DNA of 64,000 bases from Chrysomallon squamiferum. Its lineage: Eukaryota; Mollusca; Gastropoda; Neomphalida; Peltospiridae. Made by a program: the position numbers and the translations under genes. Each line of letters starts with the position of its first letter. Within the stretch, counting starts at the first letter, position 1. This document shows positions 26,401-38,651 of the stretch, in pieces. The stretch lies in the NCBI GenBank assembly GCA_012295275.1, contig CM022671.1, positions 1,233,332 to 1,297,331 of the forward strand, written 5' to 3'. The notes under the pieces are model-generated. The model did no database searches and was not told the origin of the DNA. It saw only the letters and a program-made list of their open reading frames with translations.

Positions 26401-28875
26401 AAGAAGAAATCTTTTTGCCTGTAAACTAAATCAGATAAAATAAATCTTTAAAAAAATAAAATAAAAATTACACAAATTTTTTTTTATTATTTTTTTTTTT
26501 TTTTATTCTGTATTATTATTATTATTATAATGATTGATATTCATTTTTGGAATTTATTATTATTAATATCTGTTTCGTGTGTGCTATTTTATTGTTTTTA
26601 GCATGCGCTGTTTAATGTTGTGGAGAATTATTGACTTTATTAGACATAACATTTCAGTATAACCAGATCTCTGTATGGCTGGAATGTGCATGTTATAAAC
26701 TGTTGGTTATGGTGTTGGTTTTTTAAAACTTGTTAAACATTAACAGAATACTGACTGTATATTCTAAACTTCTGGTGATGATTAAGAGGTGTTATGGGAT
26801 TGTTTTGTTTTTTTCTTGTTTTTGTTTAGTTTGTTTTGTTAACTGATTAATATTTGTACTTAGTGGTTTTAAGCAGTAGAAATGCTATGCATATGTTAGT
26901 GTGATGATTATAATTATTTACATATTAAACAAAAAATATATAAATAATTGAAAGTTTATTTCATTGGAAAATTGTTACAAAAATAGCCTACCACACTAAA
27001 ATTATTTGGTATTCTGGAATTGTGGAATGCAAAATAAATAAAAATAAATAAATATATCAATAAATGTTGATAAGATTGCTTTTATTCACAGAATATTCAC
27101 TGAATGTATCTCAGAAACTATGGGTGAACATACTCAATGTGTTCTGTGAACAAAACATTTGTATTATTATTTCTATTATTTTGCCTGTGATTCCAGCCTC
27201 ACTATTTTACTTATTTGGTAGTGGCATATAGGAAAATTTTCAGTTTTGAATGTTCATAATTTTTCAACTTAAAAACTGTTTGGAGTAACATGAGTGACCA
27301 ACCACATGAGAAGCCATTCTGACAAGTGTTTTGAAGATTGTAATTATGAAACTGAAAAAATTAATAAATAAAATCAGAATCATTCCTCTAATAATTGTAC
27401 ATTTAGCTCATCATACTGGCAGTTCTTTGTATAAAGTAAGGCAGTTTGTATCAGAAAGATTTATAAGTGAATAAATATATATATATATATATATATATAA
27501 AACAATTTTCTACATTTTAACAGTCTGGCATGTTAATACATGTTCCAAGATACCTGGAGTTCCTGTTTTCTGCACCAACACTTAATATATTTAAAATATA
27601 AAATAAAGAATGAAAACTAAGGAAAGATTTTGTATTTAAAAAGTTTGTAATATTCTAAAGCCCATTGTGGCCTTGTAGTTGTGGTTTTCTGAAAGAAAAT
27701 GATGTTAAACAGAAAACTTGAGTGAGATTTTTAACCTTTCGGACATTATGTACTTTTCCATGTGGTGGTTCACAGAATGTCTCAAATATACTTGTCATTA
27801 GATGGTAGTTTAGATACATCTAGTGCATTGCATTATTGTATGTTAATTATACATTTATAGCAGATTAACAAACTGTTACCAAAACTTAAAAGTAAATATG
27901 ACACTTACATTTATTATGATGCTGATTTAATTTTTTAACATTAAATTTTTTTCAGATTTATATTACATTTTTTTAAATTATATTTAATAAGCCAGTACAA
28001 TGCAATAAATAAAAATAAATAAATAAATAAATAAATACAAATTAAAAAAACAACAACAAAAAAACATTTTAGGTATTAAAGTCTGCAAGAATAAAATTTC
28101 AGTTTTCAAAAATAACTGAAGTTTAATTTTCTAAATCTTAATGTTTTAAATATTTATGTGGCTTTTTTTCCAGTTCCATCAGTGATGTTTTCTCACACTG
28201 ACCCAGCCTTCTCATCACGACAACACAGAGTAAGACTGACTTGTTTGTGTGTTAACAGTTTCTGTGTACTTCAAATAACTGAAATTATCACCATAACTCA
28301 TTTTAAATAGAGATTTCAGTGACACTTACATTCAGAACATGCTTAAAAATGGTTTAAATCCAAATTCTGAATCTTTTACGTTTTATCTTTTGCTCAATCG
28401 TCTTTCTTGGCTTTTCTTTTTCTCTAGAGTTTGCTACTCTCATGTTAATTCCTTTCAATGAAAGTGATTGGTTGGTATGCTACATGTTGCTGTTATCTGA
28501 TTACAGAAATCTCTCTCTGCTGTTGAAGAAAACAGCCACGGAGACCAGGAAAGAGCAGCAAACAGGGAACCAGTTGCAAACGACACCCCCCCGCTCCCAC
28601 CACGAGTGTCGCCCCGCCCAGACATTCCTCCACACCCTGCAGTCAAAATGTTGTCAAAAACTTTACACGTGTCAACTGGGCAGGCCTCCAGCACACCTCC
28701 TCCAATTCCTAAACGTCTGAGTGTGGCTCCTAAACCAGACTTCAGGAGCCCAACCTCACCTAGCAGCGAGTCAAAACCCAGCCCCACGTCACCTGCTGGA
28801 GACTCCAGAAATAACTCAAAATCATCACTGAACGGTTCTAAGCAGAGCCCAACTTCGAGTTACACCCAGATGTGA
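10709..28875 (+). CDS. DOCK3/4: DOCK3/4-family guanine nucleotide exchange factor, C-terminal part (5' end outside or unseen)
   Basis: Family role: DOCK-B proteins (vertebrate DOCK3/DOCK4, fly Sponge) load GTP onto Rac-type GTPases through the DHR-2 domain, usually with ELMO, and act in cell migration and neurite growth. Exons seen: 10709-10807, 13442-13502, 13858-14100, 14409-14495, 15765-15875, 16085-16239, 16729-16879, 17599-17862, 18325-18413, 18676-18795, 19054-19154, 19617-19689, 20625-20762, 22277-22355, 22798-22944, 24776-24802, 25946-26002, 28174-28229, 28507-28875. A further cassette exon may lie at 17198-17239. All have GT-AG sites with matching phases, giving about 808 codons; the only break is one missing base in exon 18325-18413. 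DHR-2 hallmarks include DYRQ, NFYKDNINREELYIRYI, KDKNNDFK, LPGILRWYE and AAVNGGIPKYQEAFF. The last of these and QPLHKSLVDLF match the DOCK3/4 pattern rather than DOCK1/2/5. The DHR-1 and SH3 parts are not in view. Confidence 0.92.
17198..17239 (+). CDS. candidate 42-nt in-frame cassette exon within DHR-2
   Basis: A strong acceptor (gttgtttcag) and a donor (gtagct) bound 42 bases that read PNKKKSAHIAPTLK with no stop. Both flanking introns are phase 0, as is the junction it would interrupt (NDFK from 16729-16879, TLWLERT from 17599). Vertebrate DOCK3/4 run directly from EFK to SLWIERT, so this exon would insert 14 basic residues. An optional microexon is the best reading; a chance open stretch between cryptic sites is the alternative. 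Confidence 0.5.
17847..18178 (+). repeat. 48-bp tandem array duplicating an exon end and its splice donor, 7 copies
   Basis: The last 16 bases of exon 17599-17862 (ACCAAAGTACCAGGAG), its donor and 32 bases of intron are repeated at exact 48-base spacing. Copies start at 17847, 17895, 17943, 17991, 18039, 18087 and 18135. Donor copies are at 17863, 17911, 17959, 18007, 18055, 18103 and 18151; five are GTGAGC and two GTAGGC. In the coding frame the first intronic bases give GTG AGC TAG, and the unit is a multiple of three, so use of any later donor would carry a stop. The open frames seen on both strands here are in other frames and are repeat artefacts. Confidence 0.95.
18325..18413 (+). CDS. 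DOCK exon with an apparent 1-base deletion (frameshift)
   Basis: The exon enters in phase 0 and reads AFFCKEFRENHPEEIDRVSEFN. It should end in phase 0, because the next exon starts ATT CGA CTG (IRLLEQG). In the incoming frame the exon instead ends in phase 2, and the join would give a stop within four codons. Read backwards from the donor, the last bases give FQDQVMQQ, which fits the DOCK3/4 pattern before the LLEQGL helix. The two frames meet around 18387-18393 in AATTTCAAG. One missing T there would explain everything. It could be a homopolymer sequencing error or a true allele. Confidence 0.75.
18480..18712 (+). repeat. 79-bp tandem array duplicating a splice acceptor and exon start, 3 copies
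   Basis: The intron end (TTGACAG) and the first 37 or so bases of exon 18676-18795 occur three times at exact 79-base spacing. Exon-like starts are at 18518, 18597 and 18676. Only the third continues into the complete exon. The first two run into CTATTCTGCTGA, a stop in the coding frame. The first copy has one change (TTAGATCAA for TTAGAGCAA) and a diverged upstream tract, so it is probably the oldest. Confidence 0.95.
19054..28875 (+). other. Proline-rich, disordered C-terminal tail of the DOCK protein
   Basis: Eleven exons, several very small (27, 56, 57, 73 and 79 bases), encode a Ser/Thr/Pro-rich tail without folded-domain signs. It has polyproline SH3-ligand motifs: PPPPEK (exon 20625), APPIPSRP (20625), APPLPRRKG (22798), PPPLPPRY (25946), PPLPPR and PPPIPKR (28507). 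The R or K next to the proline core fits Crk-, Nck- or Grb2-type SH3 domains, known partners of DOCK tails. The protein ends SYTQM, a class I PDZ ligand pattern (T at -2, M at 0), comparable to the SQL end of vertebrate DOCK4. Stop TGA at 28873-28875. Confidence 0.8.
24776..24802 (+). CDS. 27-nt microexon in the DOCK tail
   Basis: Nine codons (APTSKQNPV) between a tag acceptor and a strong GTAAGT donor, with phase-1 introns on both sides. The exon before (22798-22944) and the one after (25946-26002) are also phase 1 at these junctions. It can therefore be included or skipped without breaking the frame. The exon after it encodes the PPPLPPRY SH3 ligand. Confidence 0.55.
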
Positions 28876-29988
28876 CGAGTGATTGTCTTATAAACTGACT
28901 ACTGTGTTATCACCATTCCAACTTCTCTCTTTGTTTTTGCAAAAGAAACGTTTAAAAAAATAAAAAATAAAAAGTAAAAAATCCTGTATAAAAGAACTTT
29001 AAAATTTTTATATTTTGTATTATTATTATTTGTTAAAGAAAGCAAAAAAGAGCTAACAGTAAGTCGCAATACAAAAACCAAACCATTTAAATTAACCAAT
29101 GAAAAATCTTTACATGGCCACAGAATTTCATCAACATTTCACATTAATAAATAATGCTAACAATAAAAACTGTTCACTAAGTAAACAATAATCATCATAA
29201 AAAAAGTTCATATTTTCAGCTGTGTTAATTTTCAACATAAACTATCTTACTGATAATGATACATTTTGTTTTTAAACTAAGTGAATTGTTTGTGTAATTA
29301 ATACGATGTGTTAATCAAATGTGTTGATCAGTTTATAATGTTACATGAACTGTGAGCATTCTCAGTTTTGTCAAATCAACTATATCAACAGAAAATGTTA
29401 GTCATTATATCAACAACAACAAAAAAGTTAATACAGAAGTGAAAAGTATTCAAAAAAAGTGCTGAGAAACTAATATCTAGTTCATAAACTGTTGCAAAAA
29501 AACCACACTAATGTTGGTTTTCTGAATTTTGTTAATTTCATGTGTTTTAATATTTATGTTCCTGTTGCCAAGTACATTTTGCATGCAGGTTTTAGTTGAA
29601 ATATCTTTTTATTTAATTAAGGATGTTGATGATATAATAATTATTATTATTATTAGTATGAAATTCATTAAAAACAGTTTTAAGATCTGTTGATTTGTGT
29701 GTTAGAGAAGTGTGCTTGTATACATTTGTGTGTCTGCATGCCTGAACAAAGTTCTGTTTACATGGGTACCCTGTATTGTAATTTAATATTAATGTTTTAC
29801 TTTATATTTTTATTTTGTTTGTAAATTTTCAAACTGAAGATGTGAAACCAGTGACTAATATTACAATACTATTTGTTTATGCTATGCAAAAAAAAAAAAA
29901 AAAAATGTGTTCTATATCTGATCAGTTCTCATTCTGATCTTAATCAATATTTTTAATTGTTTTCTTGAAATGTACATTATTTATTTGC

Positions 29989-29994
29989 AATAAA
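29989..29994 (+). terminator. possible polyadenylation signal for the DOCK gene
   Basis: AATAAA in TTTGCAATAAAACC, about 1.1 kb after the stop and in a less monotonous context than the many A-rich look-alikes nearby. Other hexamers are equally possible. Confidence 0.2.
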
Positions 29995-31126
29995 ACCATA
30001 ATTGTATATATGTTATTTATATAAAAATTAAGAAATTGTACAGATCTAAAAAAAATGTACTTCTCAGTGCATTAATAAGTGATATTGAAATGTAATTTTG
30101 GAAAGTGTTTCATTGTTTTAGCATAATACTTTCTTTTTCTTTTTGCTACTCAAAATATTTTAGAATATTTCTTTCAATTGTGCTTATTATAATCAATCAT
30201 CAACTTATTAAATAAATAAATACCCAAACCATTGTTTCATGAAATGGCAGTAATTCAGCAACATATATTAAAAAATGAAATTTATTCTCATTTCCAATTA
30301 AAAACTAAATTTAAAAAAATAAAAATACTTTTTATTGTTGTTATTAAATTAATAAAATGAACCAAATTAGTCTTCCATCAAATAAATTAGCATTTATAAC
30401 TCTTGTTTTAAAAACATTTAAGTATTGTTTTCATCAGAACTTTCTATATAAGAATTGTTAAAAAGCTAATTTTTGGCAAAACAATTTATTGCTTGTTTTG
30501 CTATTTTCTGCAGCCCCCCACAAAAAAAAAAAAATAAAAAATGTATTTCTTAACTTACAACAGTATTTCCACACTTAAATACATTTGTTCAGTTTAGAAT
30601 AATCAAAAATATGCAGATTTTCAGTGCTGTATTTTATTAAAAAGTTATATAAATAACCTTGTACTAACCTGAACAAATATTCAAGAAAATAATATAAAAA
30701 TAAATATGTAAATAAAAAATTAATTTTGAAAAAATAACAACAATATTAATAATATTTTTAATATCAAGAATTGGTAATTAAAACCTGAAACTTGGTATTC
30801 ATCTCACTAAGTGTATTTCACACAAAGTCAGATGAACTGTGTAAAATCTTTTGTTGTATTTGTTATGTTGTTCTGTTAAACTAGTTAAGTGTTATGGACA
30901 TGTTAACTTACTGAAATGATAGATGACAGTGTTTTATTTTTTGCTTTTTGCTAACTTACTTGTTATCTTTTTTCTGTTTCCATTAAAGGTTAGTTTTTTG
31001 CTGTTTTTTTCATGGAAGTTTTAAACAGGTTTAATAAAACATTTTTCAAAATATTGGTTTTGATAAATCTGTAATGTTTTCTTGGTTTCAAAATTTTTTT
31101 TTTTTTTTTTTAATTTCATACATAGG

Positions 31127-31173
<47 letters not shown>

Positions 31174-31743
31174 TATCTTTACTTAAAGGCATTGCAAGTG
31201 CTTTAAGAAAAAATGTCTTTTTAAGAATGAATAACATCTCTATCACATGATTCTGGTAACTACATTTAACTGTCAAGAATTTGTTATTACTGATTATTTG
31301 AAGCTTGTTTAATGGTTCTTGCTCTGTTTGAATATTTTGTATTTTGTTTGTTGTTTTAAAGCTAGAATTATAAATTTTGTTATCTCTTCTGACTAAAATG
31401 GATATATTTACAATGGCTGCATCAACATTTATTAAAACAAATTTGTTTCCACAGCATAATAATATACAAACATGAAATGTGAGTAAACAGCATTGTTACA
31501 GTGACATCCTGATGCTTTTACTTGTTACTGCTACTGCTTCTTCTTTTTATTAGTATTAGTATATGAAAAAGTGAAAATAGAATAATTTATCATTCACACA
31601 CACCCATAAACTATATAGATATATTATTAAAGGTGCATTGATTGTTATTAGGGTATTACGTTTTTTGATTTTGTGTTATTTGATATCTAAAGAGTAAGTA
31701 TTAAAATTTTAAATAAGTTTAAAAGAGATAGTGTATTTGCCTT

Positions 31744-31945
31744 TGTGTGTGTGTGTGTGTGTGTATGGATACATATACATATATCTCTGTGTGTGTGTAT
31801 GGATACATATACATATATCTCTGTGTGTGTGTATGGATACATATACATATATCTCTGTGTGTGTGTATGGATACATATACATATATCTCTGTGTGTGTGT
31901 GGATACATATACATATATCTCTGTGTGTGTGTGTGTGTGTTAGAG
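31744..31945. repeat. 34-bp compound minisatellite, 5 copies
   Basis: Units of about 34 bases combine a TG run, GGATACATATACATATATC, and a return to CTGTG. The array begins and ends in plain TG repeats. It probably arose by duplication within a compound TG/TA microsatellite. Open frames on both strands are artefacts. Confidence 0.9.
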
Positions 31946-34418
31946 ATTTAAATAAAATATACCTGAAGCCAAGGCAATTTGCAGTATCTTAATCTAATAG
32001 AACGTCTAGAAATTTTAAAATCTTCTTTTTGCATTTAGAAAATAGGATCTTAATTGTAGGCACTATACAAACATCTAAAAATAGTTCTTAGAATGGGGAA
32101 AAATATTTTACTTTTGTTCTCGGTTTCTTAAAGATCACAAATATTGTTATCAAAATGAACAAAGTTAATTGGAGATTACTTTAACCATTTTAATTAGTTT
32201 GTCATATATCATTCTATAAATTTATACCATGCTTTCTAAAATATGCAAATTTATTTATATTTTTGTTGGTAATTTTTGTCGTTATATATTAGCAATAATA
32301 ATTAATTTGATGCTTGTATCATTAATTGTATGCAAAATTTAATATGCAGAAGAAATCATTTGTTCTCACAGTCTCTTCATGTTTTTATAGTTATTAATTG
32401 AGATTTGTAAATTCTAATTTCTAAAGTAAATAATTGCTTTATTTGCACAGCATTAATGGCTCTTATTTATTACCTTTCAGTTTAGAATTTTAGCTAATAT
32501 ATAACCACTTAATAATTTTTAATAATAAATTGTGATACATACATATATGATACGAACAAAAGGTTTTTCTTAGGTTCTACATTAGACTGTGGGATAAAAT
32601 AATTTATAATAATATCCTATGGTGGTTTAGCAATACTTGTGTTCATTTTGAAGCAATTGTTTTCTGACTAATTGCACACAGTCATTGCTAATAATAAAGT
32701 TTATATAAAAACAGTAAAATAACAATTTTATCTTTTTGGTACACTCATGGCATCTTATCTATGCATAAATGTGAAAAATATCTCATGAACTTAGTGAAAT
32801 TTAGATTAATTTACAATGTAAGTTATTTGAGTAAAATCTTGGCTGTATTTTTGTTTCTCTACCTCTTTTTTTCTAGAATAAATAATATTTTGTTTTAGTA
32901 TTAACTTACACAAATTGAATTACTTGAAAGTGTAAAATATAAGCATCAGAACAAAAAATATTAATAATTATTCACCATTATTTTAAAATATAATGAGTGG
33001 AATGGCTCATTTGAAGTTAACAGTGTTCATTTTATTTAGAAAATGTTCAATTCAGCATAATTCATTTAATTATTATTAAACTTTTTATTTATTTTCTTTT
33101 TACAAAATTCTGTATAGTTTATTTACATAAACTCATTAATGATGTATTTCTCTTATAATGGAAATATTGTTAAATACTGAGTTAAAAGTTCAGATTTTCA
33201 AAGTGGATTTTTTCAGTTTATTTTTGTTTCACTTTGTTGATTTACATAAAATAAAGCAAATTATTACAGATTTATTTGTTTTTGTTTTCATTCTTGTCAC
33301 TTATTTTAAAGATATAAATTCTTGTTTTTCAAAAAATGTGAACATTTATTGTACTTGAACCAGTTTTGATGAGATGTAACAGTTAATTCTAAATTTACCA
33401 ATAACTCCTGCTAAAAACAAAACTGAAAAACCACACTCCAAATAATTCAACCACTCCAATTAAGTTACATTTAATCAGTCTGAATAGATTTTATGCCCAG
33501 ATTATTTTGTATGTCACACATTGCCAACCTTTGCTAATAATTAAATAGGCTTTAGGAGAAACATATACCCCTGATAGTTATTTTATTGCTAGTTATTAGT
33601 AGAAAATAATGAAAAAAAAAATATTTTAAATATGTACAAAATATTTAGGTTGTTTTTTCTTAGCACAGAAAATCTGTTTTAAAATATTTTAGAATGAATT
33701 TTTCTTCCAACAACAACCATTATACAAGTTAAAATATCCAATTATAAGTGATGTTTTAACAATGATGAAGTTCAGTAACTTGGCAGGCATCCAAGTTAAA
33801 ATACCCAATTATACATTCAGTTTATAGTGTGACAGGCTAACTCTTTTCATCAGTGACCAGTTCAGTGAATTGCTCATTATACCATGACATTCCCCCTGAA
33901 TTAAAATGTCCAGTTATAGGTCCTGTTTATACTGACCTACCAATGCTTTCAATAATGACTATCTCAGTGAATCATTCATTATGCAAGCACATTCCCTGAA
34001 TTAGAATATCAAATTATGGATTCTTTTTACAGTGACATATGATATTGTATCTAAAAAGGTTTTAATGTTGCTGTGTGTTTGTGAATTTCACTGTAAACAG
34101 AACTACAGCTATGAAGATACTAACAAGAACTACATACATATTCCTTTATTTTTAAATAACTTTATTTTTGTGTAATAAAATAATAATTTTATACAATAAA
34201 TTATGTAAAATATTTTAAAATATAAGGATTACTATTATTAATTTTATTTTTTTGTAAAAGATAAAACATGAAAAAACAGTCAAATATTATATTTTTCAGT
34301 ATTAAAATTTATGATTATAATTTTTATTTTCATTTTTTATTATTATTTTTTTTTTTTTTGTAAATTTATAAAAAAATATATTTAAAAACAAACATATTCC
34401 AAAGTTTCTCTCCATGAA

Positions 34419-37044
34419 CTATTTTTTTGGTTTAATACAACGATGTAGTGATTTACAGGTTGGACTCATAATAGTTCCCATTCCAAATGACTGCTCTGGA
34501 TTTTCTTGCTTTTTTTTCTGACTGTTGACTGGTTTTTTCACCATTTTCTTGGAGCTGCCAGCATGTCTGACTTTCTTCACCACGTACTGAAGACAACTTT
34601 CAGGATACCAGGCTAAGAGGCCTGACGTCTGGCCTAGACTTGCTGGTGCACTTTGAGGTTTCTTCTTCTCATGTTCAGTTTTCTTGTCTGTCAACTCCTT
34701 GTTGCCTTCCATTCGAAGACGCTGGATGAGCATCAGGGGGATCTGTAAGCTGAAATGAAAAAATGTTATTTAGCAACATCCTTGACCTTTGACATACAGT
34801 GTTGTAATTTACCTTCATCCTCACATTCACTGTACGTTACTGTTATTAGTGCAGTAAACCATTGTTATAAAAATATATGTATATTATTAGTATAACCATG
34901 GTATATTTCTTCATGCAGCCTTCGCTGTATTGCCCCCTTATACAGAAAAGCCATCATTTTCCACCTGATATATTACCCAAAACATTACTGCACAGAGAAC
35001 ACTTGTTACAATGCCTCTCTTTTACCCTGTCACTATACAGTGTACCCCCACCTTTCACAATGTGCAAATACACATGTAACTGAAACTTTGTGAACACTGT
35101 TCTATCAGCTTTCAGAATAAAAATATTTTTAATAGTTTAATATTATTTATGTTTAATTATTTTAAATTCAGTTGTATATTGTGCAATGCTTGTTTGTGCA
35201 TTGTGTGAAGATATTTGTATGTATGTACAAATGTGTTCTTGTATACATGCTTATTTGTGTATGTCTGTATGTTTCAAATATGAATGTGTGTGTAGGTTAG
35301 GAAGTTTATGGATATTTGTGTCTATTTGAAAGTGTTTGTGTGTATTTGTGTCTGTACAAATGTGCATGTACACTGTAGTTGTACTATCAGTATGAATGTG
35401 TCTTTAGTTGTGTGTGTGAGTTTGTGTATTGTGTGTGTGTGTGTGAGAGAGAGAGTACACATGTGTGTTTGTTAACTTACTCAGGGGAACAGCTAGGGTT
35501 TTGGATGATTCCAGGCCCTTGATATTTATATGGAGATTTATCATCTTTACTGGTGAGGTCAGGAATTGAGTCATCTTCTTTGTGGTCACCTACTTGAATC
35601 TGGAACATGTCATTTAGCCGAGTTAGTGCCTCTAATACTACTACTAGAAACAGCACTGTTATATTTAATATTAATACTACAAGTAGGGGAGTTAGTGCCA
35701 CTAATACTAGTACTAGAAACAGCACTCTTAATACTACTACCTACAATTTCAACTATTACTGTTACAAAGTCTTCTATTAAGACTATCAATAATAATATTG
35801 CTGTTATTGTTAGCAATAGTAATAATAATAATAATAATGTAAATAACAGTAATAATAGTAATAATAAATAATAATAATAATAATAATAATAAATACTAAC
35901 AAAACACTAAATATGTAACTTACTTTGTATATGGCATGTGCTGGTAAACTAGCTGATGGCAGCCACATGCTGACTTTTTTACTGTTTTCTAACACAGAAG
36001 ATTTCCGGTTGTCTTTGTGTTTTTTGGAATGCTGAATGCTGTACCCTTTAATATGAAAACAGTCATTTTCAGCCAGTTGTCCAAAATTTTTTCTACCTGT
36101 AAAAGAAGGATTAAAACTGTATTTAAAAACAGAATAATATCTTTTTCATAATCACTATTATTGCTACAATTATTACTCCTGAATTTTCTGTGGACATATA
36201 AATTATTATTATAATGATAATCTGTTATATTTTCACTACTGCAATGTCAAAAATTTAAATAAATATATATTGGCACTATTTTTAATTATCATTATATTAT
36301 AAGGTTTCTACTTTGGTTCTAAATAACCCTAAACAAAGAACTCGTATGTAACATAACTGATTGGAAAGGCAAAATTATATCCTTCACAAATTAGTGCACA
36401 CTTGTTATATTATTGTCAAACTTTATTATTAGCAAAGGCTGAACTAAAAATAAGAATTAATAAAACAAATATTTCCACAATTATTTATACATTTTTGAAA
36501 AGAAAGAAATAAACTTAATCATTTGGAAATACACATACAACATGTATTTTACTGTAAAAAGGTAGATTTGAACAAGTAATATTTTACAAAGTGTTTACTG
36601 TGAGCAACTTACGTGACTGGATTGTCCTGTTGCGTAAGTTAGCCTTGTCATCAGACTTGAGAGTTCCAACAGACAGTGAGGTTTTAGCACTGATGTCTGG
36701 AGAGCTTTGAGTTGCATCCTGAACACTCAAGCTTCCTAACAGAGGATACTCTTCACTTTTACATCCTTTTTGGGGGTTCTGGTTGGAACAGGAAAAAAAA
36801 ATGTTTATTAAAAATCTGGGACTGACAAATTCATGCAATGAGACAGTAACCGAATTTTGTTTAATCTGTTCTTGGAATTCAATGAAACAAACTGAAGTTG
36901 TGTTTATGATACATTTTTTGGTTTATTTTATCTTATTTTAAATTATTTTATTTAAATTTATTATTGTCAAAGTACTCGGAAGAAAAAATTAATAACATTT
37001 AATGAAGCTGTCTAGCAAAATGAGAGTGTTTAATTTAGATTACA
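34419..37044 (-). other. C-terminal extension of the TSSK-like kinase (exons 8-11)
   Basis: Exons 36778-36613, 36096-35924, 35599-35481 and 34749-34419 encode a polar, Ser/Lys-rich region with no domain I recognise. Signs that it is real coding sequence: good GT-AG sites, phases that agree at every join (C|GT, phase 0, GA|C), and a moderate GC rise over the introns. Parts include GRKNFGQLAENDCFHIKGYS, WLPSASLPAHAIYK, and a basic end with KKVRHAGSSKKMVKKPVN. The most likely error is that exon 7 is terminal and these exons belong to a longer isoform or another transcript. Confidence 0.65.
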
Positions 37045-38613
37045 ATGAACTCTAACGACCAACTAATCACGCTGACAACAATGGGAGTTTCTCTTCTTTT
37101 ATTTTTGTTCAGAAAACTGTTTCTAGGCTGGACGACACGTACCACAGACTTCAGTCTGCTATGCTGCTGTGACACAACTGTGGTTGTGCTGGCTTCTGAT
37201 GGCATGTTCTGAGTAACCCACACATCTTTTATTAGCTCAGCCAGGCAGGGGCGAAGTAGTGGGTTGTACTGAAGAACTGAACGGATGAGAATTCTGAGGT
37301 CTGTGACAAAATAAAATTTACGTAAATATGCGTGTAACATATTTTATTTCAATAGGGAAATTATATACACACATATATGTATGTATATATGTATGGATAT
37401 TCATGTTTGTATGTGCAGGAGTATGTATATATGTGTCTGTGTATGTATGTGTGTATGTATGTATGTATGTATGCATGCATTTATATTTCTATAAAAGTAG
37501 GTCTGTGTATACAAGTGTTTCTATATTTCTGTGTATGTTGTGCATGTGTGTGTGTGTACTTCCACAGAATTTTACTTTTAACAGGCTAACAAATTTTGAT
37601 TATAAAATAAATAGAAAAACCTTTCAAAGGCCCTGTCACTGCTAATTACTATGTATGTATGTATGTACATCTTCTTCATCTTGTGTGCACATGTATATAT
37701 ATTTATTTGTGTATGTGTGTGTGTATTTGTATTTTTGTTTTTCCATGTGTGTCTGTTTGTTTGCGTGTGTGTGTAAAAAAAAAAAAATTCTAGAATAAAT
37801 GATTTACCATAAGAAACACTTGGATCAAAACTAAGTCTCTGCATTTTCATATTTCCATCCATTTCATCAAGATTCCTGTCTTCAAATGGCAGCTTACCAT
37901 TGGCCATAGAAAATAGAATAACACCTCTGAAATAAATAATTAAATAAATAGGAAACTTACTGAAAATAATCATAAAGCTAAAGTAAATATTGGCTCCAAA
38001 CATATATACATAATTCTTTAAATTTTGTTAATTATTAATTAGATTCAGGAAAAATATTTCTATAATAACAACAACAACAATAATGATAATGATAATATAT
38101 AACAATAATAATAATAATTATTATTATTATTGTTGTTGTTTTTACTAACTAAATAATATTTACAAGCTCCAAATAAGAACAATAATGACAATGATTGTTG
38201 TTGTTGTTGTTCTTCTTCTTCTTCTTATCATTATTAGTATAATAAATAAATAAATATTTACAAGCTCCAGATATCAGCCTTGAATCCATCATAGAGCTTG
38301 TGTTTGATGACCTCTGGTGCAGAGTAGGTGTAAGAACCGCAAGGTGTCTTCAGAAAACGATTTCGATCTGTGTACTGGCAGGAGAAACCTAAATCTGAAA
38401 CAGTGTGCAGAAAAGAACTGTCAGTGAGATAGTGGATGTACCATACGTTTCCAAAACAGTTAAAGATATAAAAATCTAAAAAGTAATATTCTAAACAAAA
38501 TTTTGCATGTGAAAGTTTTGCTGTTCCAATATTTTAACAATAATTAAAAAAAGGTTTCTTTTCCTAATTTTTTTTTTTTTCTTTATCCTGATTTTATAAC
38601 AGTAAAATAATGG

Positions 38614-38651
<38 letters not shown>

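Larger units (their letters stand above)
28876..34418. other. 3' flank between convergent genes; no gene seen
   Basis: About 5.5 kb of very AT-rich DNA between the stop codons of the DOCK gene and the kinase gene. It presumably includes both 3' UTRs. It holds an ATT run (31127-31172), a 34-bp minisatellite (31744-31945), poly-A tracts and many AATAAA-like hexamers. No open frame here has coding character. Confidence 0.7.

Noticed and set aside
31687-31992. Several overlapping Cys/Val/Ile/Tyr-rich and His/Thr-rich frames
   Set aside because: They are translations of the TG/TA minisatellite.
37328-38003. Plus-strand Tyr/Val/Cys-rich frames and the long 3' end of the minus-strand frame
   Set aside because: GTAT repeats in an intron. 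Only 37808-37926 on the minus strand is a kinase exon; the rest of that frame is intron read-through.
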